Both the position numbers and the translations under genes were made by a program. A stretch of 64,000 nt of DNA from Maridesulfovibrio sp050916235. GTDB taxonomy: Bacteria > Desulfobacterota > Desulfovibrionia > Desulfovibrionales > Desulfovibrionaceae. The DNA lies in contig NZ_CP104854.1 in the NCBI RefSeq assembly GCF_050916235.1, forward strand, positions 868,001-932,000, read 5' to 3'. Below the pieces are notes generated by a model. It was not told where the DNA came from and made no database searches. It saw only the letters and a list, made by a program, of their open reading frames with translations. Positions within the stretch are counted from its first letter, which is position 1, and each line of letters starts with the position of its first letter. This document shows positions 32,834 to 39,844 of this stretch, in pieces.

Positions 32834-34114
32834 ATGAATAAAAATTTCCCCGTTTTCAGAGCCGTGCTCACCATCAGTATGCTCGCCTTTCTTTTTTGCG
32901 GATGCGCGGCCAAAGTATACACTACCCCGCAGAAACAGGTCATCAAATCAGGGACCAGCACAAAGGTATGGGTTAGCAAACGTCCGGGCCAGAAAATCAC
33001 GACAGGCCCCGTGCGGTTCGAAAAGATGACTTCACAGGCTGCGGAACTTGCTGCCCGCCGTCTTTCCGCCGGGTCGCAGGACATGGGTGCATGGCGCGAT
33101 CTCGGACCGGAGATACGGAAATCAATCGAATATGTGCGCCGTAATCCCTCCGGAGGTCTTGCCCTGCAACGCAAGGAATTGAGGCTTACCTGGGGCCAGT
33201 TGCGCAAATCACTTGAAGATCTGGAAAGACTGCTGCCGCTGCTTGACCGCAACCCGGAGTTGCTTGGAAAGAACTTCGTCTGGTATGAACTCCAATCAGG
33301 GGCGGAAATGACCGGGTATTACACCCCGGTGATAGAAGCCAGCCTGACCAGAACAGGGCCCTACAAGTACCCCATTTACAGATTGCCTCCGGACCTGCGC
33401 AAGGCCCAGCCCGGTCAGACCCACCCATGGTCCGAAAAACTGCGCAAGGCATACCGGGTTGAACAAGGCAGGATTCTGCCGTATCATTCCCGCCGAGCCA
33501 TTGACATAGACAAGGTTCTGGCCGGTCAGGGACTGGAAATAGCATGGCTCAAGGACCCGGTGGACCTGTTCTACATGCACGTTCAGGGCGGAGGCGTATT
33601 GCAGCTGCCGGACGGCAGACTTCGTACTGCAGTTTTCAGCGGCAGCAACGGACTTGATTTCAAGGGACTGGGCAGCATCCTGCACCAGAAGGGCATCCTG
33701 AAAAAAAACCAGCTCTCCCGTGAGAACATCAAGGACTACCTGCTCCGCAATCCCGGACACATGTGGGAGCTGATGGCTGAAAACGAAAGTTACATATTTT
33801 TCAAGATCACCCGCGGCCAGCCTCTGGGAGCCATGGGCAAGGCACTGCAGGGCAAGGTAACCCTCGCTACCGACCCGCAACTGCTGCCGCTGGGTTCCAT
33901 AGTATCCTTCCGTACTGATATTTATCCTACAGAAGGACGCCCTGCCCGGAGGGTGAACGGGATCGGACTGGCTCAGGATACGGGTAAGGCCATTCGCGGA
34001 GCGCGGCTTGATTATTATATCGGTACCGGGAACGAGTACAAGTACGGAGCGCACCACCTGAAAAATCACGTGCCCGTATATCTGCTCATCAGCCGCTCGG
34101 CTCTGCGCAGGTAA
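32834..34114 (+). CDS. mltA: Membrane-bound lytic transglycosylase MltA
   Basis: A 426-residue outer-membrane lipoprotein with lipobox LFCGC (Cys24). It has the MltA domain (GYYTPVIEASLTRTGPYKYP near 157-176; WLKDPVDLFYMHVQGGGVLQ near 238-257, each cited in part) and the C-terminal 3D domain with catalytic Asp in GIGLAQDTGKAIRGARLDYY. It cleaves peptidoglycan glycan strands to 1,6-anhydro products. It is 284 bases downstream of the DUF89-like gene; that gap holds no gene I can support. Confidence 0.94.
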   Translation: MNKNFPVFRAVLTISMLAFLFCGCAAKVYTTPQKQVIKSGTSTKVWVSKRPGQKITTGPVRFEKMTSQAAELAARRLSAGSQDMGAWRDLGPEIRKSIEYVRRNPSGGLALQRKELRLTWGQLRKSLEDLERLLPLLDRNPELLGKNFVWYELQSGAEMTGYYTPVIEASLTRTGPYKYPIYRLPPDLRKAQPGQTHPWSEKLRKAYRVEQGRILPYHSRRAIDIDKVLAGQGLEIAWLKDPVDLFYMHVQGGGVLQLPDGRLRTAVFSGSNGLDFKGLGSILHQKGILKKNQLSRENIKDYLLRNPGHMWELMAENESYIFFKITRGQPLGAMGKALQGKVTLATDPQLLPLGSIVSFRTDIYPTEGRPARRVNGIGLAQDTGKAIRGARLDYYIGTGNEYKYGAHHLKNHVPVYLLISRSALRR

Positions 34115-34142
34115 AGAGCTGAGCCATCTCTGCTCTCCATAT

Positions 34143-34177
34143 CCGTAAGACTCGAAGCGAAGCTTCTCGCCTAACGG
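34143..34177. repeat. Imperfect inverted repeat between mltA and gatB
   Basis: CCGTAAGACTCGAAGC and GCTTCTCGCCTAACGG pair at 12 of 16 positions around GAA. There is no T-run after it, so it is not a standard terminator; it could be a weak terminator or an mRNA-end stabiliser for mltA. Confidence 0.4.
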
Positions 34178-34306
34178 CTAATGGGCCTTTGGAATCCCTG
34201 TCAGTTTCAGGTTATCAATTGAAGTTTTTTTAACGAGTACGGAGTAGCATGCATCTCCGTCTCCCCACGGCCCGCTGTGGGCATATATATAAGGATGGTA
34301 TAAACT

Positions 34307-35752
34307 ATGACTCAGTTTGAGACTGTTATCGGGCTTGAAGTTCATGCCCAGCTCAAGACCAAAACAAAGATTTTCTGCGGATGCTCCACCGAATTCGGCA
34401 AGGACCCCAACGAGAACGTATGCGAAGTCTGCTCAGGCATGCCCGGCGTTCTCCCGGTTCTCAATGAAAAAGTAATGGAATATGCCGCCAAGATGGGACT
34501 TGCCACCAACTGCACAGTGAACCAGAAATCCATTTTCGCCCGCAAGAACTACTTTTATCCGGACCTTCCCAAAGGCTACCAGATTTCCCAGTTCGACCTG
34601 CCCATCTGCGAACACGGACATCTTGATATATCCTATGAGGATGCCGATGGTAAAACCCAGAAAAAACGCATCGGGATCACCCGTATCCACATGGAAGAGG
34701 ATGCAGGCAAGAACATCCACTCCGCAGCAGAGAACGCCAGTTTTGTCGACCTTAACCGTACCGGGGTACCTCTTATCGAGATCGTAAGTGAGCCGGACAT
34801 GCGCAATGCGGATGAAGCCGTGGCCTATCTCAAGGGGTTGCGCTCCATCCTGCTCTACCTCGGCATTTGCGACGGTAACCTTGAAGAAGGCTCCTTCCGC
34901 TGCGACGCCAACATTTCCGTACGCCCCTTCGGACAGGAAGAATTCGGTACACGTGCGGAACTGAAGAACATCAACTCCTTCCGCAACATCCACAAGGCCA
35001 TCCGCTACGAAGTTGCCCGCCAGATCGACCTCATTGAGGACGGCGAGAAGGTTATACAGGAAACCCGCCTCTACGATGCGGACAAGGGAACAACCCACTC
35101 CATGCGCGGCAAGGAAGAAGCTCACGATTACCGTTATTTCCCGGACCCGGACCTCGTTCCGCTGGTTATCGCCGACGAATGGCTGGCCGAATGGCAGTCA
35201 TCCCTGCCCGAACTTCCTGCCGAACGCAAGGCCCGCTTCATCGACGACATGGAACTCAGCGACGACGATGCCGAACTCATCAGCTCGGAAAAAGAAGTTG
35301 CCGACTACTTTGAGGCAGTACTTGAAATCCACAACGACCCGAAAAAGGTGGTCAACTGGATCAAAGGCGACTTCCTGCGCGAACTCAACCAGTCCGGCAT
35401 GAGTGTGGCTGACTGCAAATTCAGGCCTGAAATGATGGCCAAGCTGATCCAGCTGGTGGAAAAAGACGTAATCAGCATCAAGATTGGCAAGGACATCTTC
35501 AACGATGTTTTCACCAACGGACTTGATCCCGAGAAATACGTAAAGGACAAGGGTCTGGTACAGATTTCCGACTCTTCCTCCCTTGAAGCCGTGGTGGACA
35601 AGGTTCTGGCAGAGAACCCTGCCGAAGTGGAAGCATTCAAAGGCGGCAAGCAAAAGCTGATGAGCTTCTTCATGGGCCAGATCATGCGCGAGACCAAAGG
35701 CAAAGCCAATCCCGGCATGGTCAGCAAAATGATTACCGAAAAACTTTCATAA
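34307..35752 (+). CDS. gatB: Aspartyl/glutamyl-tRNA amidotransferase subunit B
   Basis: A 481-residue GatB of normal length. It starts with TVIGLEVHAQLKTKTKIFCGC and continues with CPVCSGMPGVLP-like CEVCSGMPGVLPVLN, RIHMEEDAGK, and the C-terminal YqeY-like tail. It activates and amidates misacylated Glu-tRNA(Gln) and/or Asp-tRNA(Asn) with GatA and GatC, which are not in this window. mtnA follows after 16 bases. Confidence 0.97.
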   Translation: MTQFETVIGLEVHAQLKTKTKIFCGCSTEFGKDPNENVCEVCSGMPGVLPVLNEKVMEYAAKMGLATNCTVNQKSIFARKNYFYPDLPKGYQISQFDLPICEHGHLDISYEDADGKTQKKRIGITRIHMEEDAGKNIHSAAENASFVDLNRTGVPLIEIVSEPDMRNADEAVAYLKGLRSILLYLGICDGNLEEGSFRCDANISVRPFGQEEFGTRAELKNINSFRNIHKAIRYEVARQIDLIEDGEKVIQETRLYDADKGTTHSMRGKEEAHDYRYFPDPDLVPLVIADEWLAEWQSSLPELPAERKARFIDDMELSDDDAELISSEKEVADYFEAVLEIHNDPKKVVNWIKGDFLRELNQSGMSVADCKFRPEMMAKLIQLVEKDVISIKIGKDIFNDVFTNGLDPEKYVKDKGLVQISDSSSLEAVVDKVLAENPAEVEAFKGGKQKLMSFFMGQIMRETKGKANPGMVSKMITEKLS

Positions 35753-35768
35753 CCCAAGCGAGATTCAA

Positions 35769-36806
35769 ATGACCGAGCATATTCAGTATTCCCCGGAAAA
35801 GGATGCACTTGTACTGCTTGACCAGCGCTACCTGCCCACCCGTGAGGACTGGTTCGACTGCAAGACCACCGACGATATAGTCGAAGCACTCGTAGTCATG
35901 GTCGTTCGCGGGGCTCCGGCCATCGGCGTAACTGCTGCCTACGGCTGCTACCTTGCCGGACGCGAAGTTTCCGGCAGCTCAGACTGGAAAGCGGAACTCG
36001 GAAAGAATCTCGACAAAATCGAAAATGCCCGTCCCACTGCAGTAAACCTGCGCTGGGCCGTGCGTGAGATGAGACGCGTATGGGCGGAATCCGGGGATGT
36101 TTCCCTTGATGAACTGTGCTCCATCTGGCTCGAACGCGCCAAGGAAATCCATGTCGACGACATCCGCATGTGCGAAGATATCGGCAGATTCGGCGGCGAA
36201 CTCATGGATGACGGCGACACCATCATGACCCACTGCAATGCCGGGGCTCTGGCTACTGCAGGCTACGGGACCGCCCTCGGTGTTATCCGCGGGGCCGTGG
36301 ACCAGGGCAAGAAGGTTTCCGTAATTGCCAATGAAACACGCCCGTTCCTGCAGGGTGCACGCCTCACTGCCTATGAACTTCATCGCGATGGCATTCCGGT
36401 AAAGGTTGCCTGCGACAACGCCTGCGCGCTGCTGATGAAAAAGGGACTGGTCCAGAAAGTGGTCGTCGGCGCAGACCGCATCGCCGCCAACGGTGACGCT
36501 GTCAACAAGATCGGTACCTTCGGTGTGGCCCTGCTGGCCCGCGAGTTCGGCATCCCGTTCTACGTTGCCGCGCCGGTCTACACCATAGACCCCGAAACTC
36601 CCACCGGTGACGACGTACCCATCGAAGACCGCACTCCCACCGAAGTCACCCACGTGGCCGGTCACCGCATCACACCTGAAGGAGTGGAGGTATTCAACTT
36701 CGCATTCGATCCCACTCCTAACGAGCTCATAGCCGGGATCATCACAGAAAAAGGGGTGCTCAGGCCCCCTTACTCCGAAGCCATCAAAAAGCTTTTTGAA
36801 GAGTAA
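35769..36806 (+). CDS. mtnA: S-methyl-5-thioribose-1-phosphate isomerase
   Basis: A 345-residue eIF2B-like isomerase. It shows VVRGAPAIGVTAAYG near 46-60, the catalytic Cys in MTHCNAGALATAGYG near 155-169, and the catalytic Asp in VVGADRIAANGDAVNKIGT near 235-253 (family roles). It isomerises methylthioribose-1-phosphate to the ribulose form in methionine salvage. It lies in an operon with gatB and ends at a strong terminator. Confidence 0.95.
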   Translation: MTEHIQYSPEKDALVLLDQRYLPTREDWFDCKTTDDIVEALVVMVVRGAPAIGVTAAYGCYLAGREVSGSSDWKAELGKNLDKIENARPTAVNLRWAVREMRRVWAESGDVSLDELCSIWLERAKEIHVDDIRMCEDIGRFGGELMDDGDTIMTHCNAGALATAGYGTALGVIRGAVDQGKKVSVIANETRPFLQGARLTAYELHRDGIPVKVACDNACALLMKKGLVQKVVVGADRIAANGDAVNKIGTFGVALLAREFGIPFYVAAPVYTIDPETPTGDDVPIEDRTPTEVTHVAGHRITPEGVEVFNFAFDPTPNELIAGIITEKGVLRPPYSEAIKKLFEE

Positions 36807-36832
36807 AAAGCCTTATCAGCATGCAAATAAGG

Positions 36833-36867
36833 AAAATGCCTCCGTCGGTAACCGGCGGAGGCATTTT
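36833..36867 (+). terminator. Terminator after mtnA
   Basis: AAAATGCCTCCG / CGGAGGCATTTTT pair around a short loop, 26 bases after the mtnA stop, with a T-run. Confidence 0.88.
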
Positions 36868-36885
36868 TATGGTCCATAAATAAAA

Positions 36886-36915
36886 ATCCCGGTCCGACCG
36901 AAGCCGAACCGGGAT
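36886..36915 (-). terminator. Terminator after the 90-residue repeat protein
   Basis: ATCCCGGT / ACCGGGAT stem with a 14-base loop; five T follow on the minus strand. It lies 34 bases after the stop of the small gene. Confidence 0.75.
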
Positions 36916-36948
36916 CTAATCTACAGAGTCGAATGCGTTACTTTCGAA

Positions 36949-37221
36949 TCAGACCGTGTGGAAAATGATTCCTCCGACACGGATCTCGGGAACAATTCCC
37001 TGAGTCGCGTTCACGGGGATATACCCCATGGTTGCATCTTCCACCGGGAAATTTGTGGTTGCATCCACGCTGCGCGTTCCCTGAGTCGCAGGGGAGATTT
37101 CAACATGCCCGGCAGGACCGGGAACAGTACTCCCAGCAGGTCCGGCTGAAAAGGTTGCTGCCGGAGCCGCCTGAACATGACCGGCAGGTCCGGCCACTAT
37201 GTTATCGGTAAGAACTGGCAT
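36949..37221 (-). CDS. Small repeat-rich protein of unknown function
   Basis: A 90-residue protein with no Cys, Trp, Leu-rich core, signal peptide or membrane segment. It is built of short repeats: GPAG at 11-14, 27-30 and 35-38 (twice as GPAGHV), then DATTNFPV (53-60), DATMGYIPV (62-70) and NATQGIVP (71-78). It is Ala/Gly/Pro/Thr/Val-rich and nearly uncharged. AGGGGA lies eight bases before the ATG and a good terminator follows, so it is a genuine single-gene transcript. I recognise no family. A structural, surface or packing role is a guess. Confidence 0.7.
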   Translation of the reverse strand: MPVLTDNIVAGPAGHVQAAPAATFSAGPAGSTVPGPAGHVEISPATQGTRSVDATTNFPVEDATMGYIPVNATQGIVPEIRVGGIIFHTV

Positions 37222-37682
37222 TGAAAAATCCCCTGTAAAAAAGCTTTGTCCACTACTATAAAAATAATGTGTCTCGCTGAGATGTCAAATCTACCCCCTA
37301 TTATGAATGAAGTCAAAGATGGGTTTGCGGTTGTTTTGGGTGTGTGTTAAATTCCAGCTGAATTGATGTAGAAGCTCACCGCTCAGACTCTCCTTCTGAA
37401 TGTCATTTTTGACAAAAATCACCGCAACACTTGACATTAGGCCGTGATACGCCTAAGTTTCGGTCCTCGGTGCGGGTGTACCTCAGCGTTCCTGAACGAA
37501 CTGTTAACACATCCAAGTGGTTTTCTTTCCTGATGATTTTCCTTTCAGGCAGACCTCTCTCATCCGCATCAGGCCTCAATTTGTAACCTTTTGTTGGGTT
37601 GTAAGATGCTGAGGTGGGCCTTTTTCAGGTCCACTTTTTTTTATTGTATCGGGTGCAGAAGGTTTAAAAACGGAGTTTAAAA
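37222..37682 (+). other. Long leader region of the rimP-nusA-infB operon
   Basis: 460 bases without a gene. The first part is the upstream region of the small minus-strand gene. TTGACA at 37432-37437, followed after 17 bases by TAAGTT, is a candidate promoter for the rimP operon, and an intrinsic-terminator-like hairpin stands at 37614-37642. The leader would then be over 200 bases long. I find no tRNA in it. Confidence 0.5.
37614..37642 (+). terminator. Attenuator-like terminator in the rimP leader
   Basis: GTGGGCCT (37614-37621) pairs with AGGTCCAC (37627-37634) with one G-U pair and a five-base loop, then eight T. It lies 40 bases before rimP, and no gene ends in front of it. An upstream AGGCCTCA (37571-37578) can pair with the TGAGG next to the left arm, which would form a competing structure. 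Confidence 0.65.
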
Positions 37683-38150
37683 GTGGAACAAGGCTCTCTT
37701 GCCAAAAAAATAAGCGAGTTCGTGGAACCTTCAATCGAATCCATGGGACTCTCCCTCTGGGGTGTGGAAGTCACTTCCGCCAACCGCCCGGCCGTCATCA
37801 TCTATATTGACAGTGAAGACGGCGTAACCATCGACCAGTGTGCCGATGTAAGCAGGGATGTGGGCCTCATGCTTGAAGTCGAGGAAATCATCGACAGCGC
37901 CTACATACTTGAAGTCTCCTCCCCGGGACTGGAACGTAAATTTTTCAAGCCGGAACAGATGCGCGGCTATATGGGGAGAAAAGTAGATATTTCCCTTGTG
38001 TTCCCCATAGACGGGCGCAAGAACTTCAAAGGAATCCTTGAACAGACAGATGATGAAGGACTGACTTTGAAACTTGACGATCAGGAAGAGCCCGTCAGCA
38101 TCGAATGGGACAGGATTAAAAAAGCAAAACTCATCCATGAGTTTAAATAA
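37683..38150 (+). CDS. rimP: Ribosome maturation factor RimP
   Basis: A 155-residue protein with the RimP pattern: SIESMGLSLWGVEV near 17-30, VIIYIDSEDGVTIDQC near 38-53, VSSPGLERKF near 78-87 and a C-terminal SH3-like barrel (ISLVFPIDGRKNFKG). It acts in 30S assembly. It starts with GTG, with GGAG about eight bases upstream. It is the first gene of the conserved rimP-nusA-infB cluster; nusA follows after about 70 bases. Confidence 0.95.
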   Translation: MEQGSLAKKISEFVEPSIESMGLSLWGVEVTSANRPAVIIYIDSEDGVTIDQCADVSRDVGLMLEVEEIIDSAYILEVSSPGLERKFFKPEQMRGYMGRKVDISLVFPIDGRKNFKGILEQTDDEGLTLKLDDQEEPVSIEWDRIKKAKLIHEFK

Positions 38151-38221
38151 AAAATCAATAAGGCAGTCATTCGGCTTGCCGGCACTGCTGCCGCGAATTT
38201 GTGCCGAAGCGGAGGAGCGAT

Positions 38222-39586
38222 ATGGGTTCTGAACTCAAAAAAGCGATTGACCAGATCAGCAAAGACCGTGGGATAGACAGAGATCTTCTCATTGATACCC
38301 TTGAAGAAGCGGTACGTTCTTCAGTGGCCCGCAAGTACGGCGACGCCATGGACATTGAGGTCAACTACAACGAGGAAGCCGGTGAAATCGAAGTTTACCA
38401 GTTCAAGGTTGTAGCTGCCGAAGTGGAAGACGAGATCAGCGAAATCACCCTTGAAGAAGCACAGGCACACGACCCCAACGTCCAGATCGACGACGAAATG
38501 GGCTTCAAGCTCAAAGTCGAGGATCTTGGCCGGATCGCAGCCCAGTCCGCCAAGCAGGTCATTATTCAGCGCATGCGTGATGCCGAGCAGGAAATCATCT
38601 TTGATGAATTCAAAAACCGTCTGCACGAAATCGTCAGCGGCATAATCCAGCGCCGCGACCGCAGCGGATGGATCATCAACCTCGGCCGTACCGAAGCTGT
38701 TCTTCCCAAGAATGAACAGATTCCCCGCGAAAGATACAAACGCGGCGACAGGGTTCAGGCCTTCATCATTGATGTACAGAAGGAATCCAGAGGTCCTCAG
38801 GTCACTGTTTCCCGCTCACATCCCGATTATATGACCGCACTTTTCAAACGGGAAGTTCCCGAAGTTGATGATGCAACCGTCAAAATCATGGGGGTTGCCC
38901 GTGATCCGGGCCTGCGCGCCAAGGTTGCCGTCAACTCCACTGACCGTGACGTTGATCCGGTAGGAGCATGTGTCGGTATTCGCGGTTCCCGCATCCAGAA
39001 CATTGTTCAGGAGCTGCGCGGCGAAAGAATAGACATCGTGGTCTGGAGCCCGGACATTGCAAAATACGCCCAGAACGCCCTCTCTCCTGCGGTAATCACC
39101 AGAATCACCGTGGATGAAGAGGAAAAAATCCTTGAAGTCGTTGTTCCCGACGACCAGCTTACCGTTGCCATCGGCCGCAAGGGCCAGAACGTAAAGCTCG
39201 CCTCAAGGCTGCTGGGCTGGAAGATTGATGTCTTCACCGAATCCCGCTACGGAGAGATGAACGCAGCAAGCAAGGGCATGGACCAGCTTGCCAGCGTAGC
39301 AGAAATCCCGGTTGAGAATTTCATCTCCGCAGGATTTGAGACAATCAGCCAGATCGCCAACGCTTCCGAGGAAATTCTCATGTCCATTTCCGGCATGACC
39401 CCTTCCAAGGTTTCCGATATCAAGTCTGCCATCATGCTGCTCGGCATGAGCGACGATGAATCCGCTCCCGCAGAGGAGCAGGAACCGGTGGAAACTGTTG
39501 CCGAAGAGATCGAAGATACCTCCGAAGAGGCTGTTATCGAAGAAGCAACTGAATCCGGGGAGGAAACTCCGGAAGATGAACAATAA
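38222..39586 (+). CDS. nusA: Transcription elongation/termination factor NusA
   Basis: A 454-residue NusA: N-terminal polymerase-binding domain, S1 domain near 130-200 (GWIINLGRTEAVLPKNEQIP region), two KH domains (DPVGACVGIRGSRIQNIVQE near 240; VAIGRKGQNVKLASRL near 312), then helix-hairpin-helix repeats and a very acidic Glu-rich tail of about 37 residues. ATG at 38222 follows GGAGGAG; a GTG 21 bases upstream is not supported. It controls pausing, termination and antitermination. Confidence 0.96.
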   Translation: MGSELKKAIDQISKDRGIDRDLLIDTLEEAVRSSVARKYGDAMDIEVNYNEEAGEIEVYQFKVVAAEVEDEISEITLEEAQAHDPNVQIDDEMGFKLKVEDLGRIAAQSAKQVIIQRMRDAEQEIIFDEFKNRLHEIVSGIIQRRDRSGWIINLGRTEAVLPKNEQIPRERYKRGDRVQAFIIDVQKESRGPQVTVSRSHPDYMTALFKREVPEVDDATVKIMGVARDPGLRAKVAVNSTDRDVDPVGACVGIRGSRIQNIVQELRGERIDIVVWSPDIAKYAQNALSPAVITRITVDEEEKILEVVVPDDQLTVAIGRKGQNVKLASRLLGWKIDVFTESRYGEMNAASKGMDQLASVAEIPVENFISAGFETISQIANASEEILMSISGMTPSKVSDIKSAIMLLGMSDDESAPAEEQEPVETVAEEIEDTSEEAVIEEATESGEETPEDEQ

Positions 39587-39598
39587 AGGTAGTTGTGT

Positions 39599-39838
39599 TT
39601 GACCGGAATGAACAGCAGCCATAAGCACGTTCCAACCCGCTCGTGCGTGATCTGCAGGCAGCGATTTGCCAAAGAAGAACTGTTAAGGTTCGTTATCGGC
39701 AAGGGGGCTTCCGATGACGAACTTATTCCGGACGACAAAAAGGTGATGCAGGGCCGCGGATACTATGTCTGCGGCGATGCAAAATGCCTTGAAAGATTTA
39801 AATTTTTTCGGCCACGGAAGAAGAAATTCAGGGGGTAG
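39599..39838 (+). CDS. YlxR family RNA-binding protein (DUF448)
   Basis: A 79-residue protein with the YlxR motif PTRSCVICRQRFAKEELLRF and a later GRGYYVCGDAKCLE segment, ending in a basic RPRKKKFRG tail. It is always found between nusA and infB, as here, and probably binds RNA or a nucleoid target. The start is uncertain: TTG at 39599 has AAGG nine bases upstream and is preferred; ATG at 39608 and TTG at 39593 are alternatives. infB begins seven bases after the stop. Confidence 0.88.
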   Translation: MTGMNSSHKHVPTRSCVICRQRFAKEELLRFVIGKGASDDELIPDDKKVMQGRGYYVCGDAKCLERFKFFRPRKKKFRG

Positions 39839-39844
39839 TAACAT

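Noticed and set aside
36949..37221. Collagen-like protein
   Set aside because: Gly does not recur at every third residue; only three GPAG units are present.
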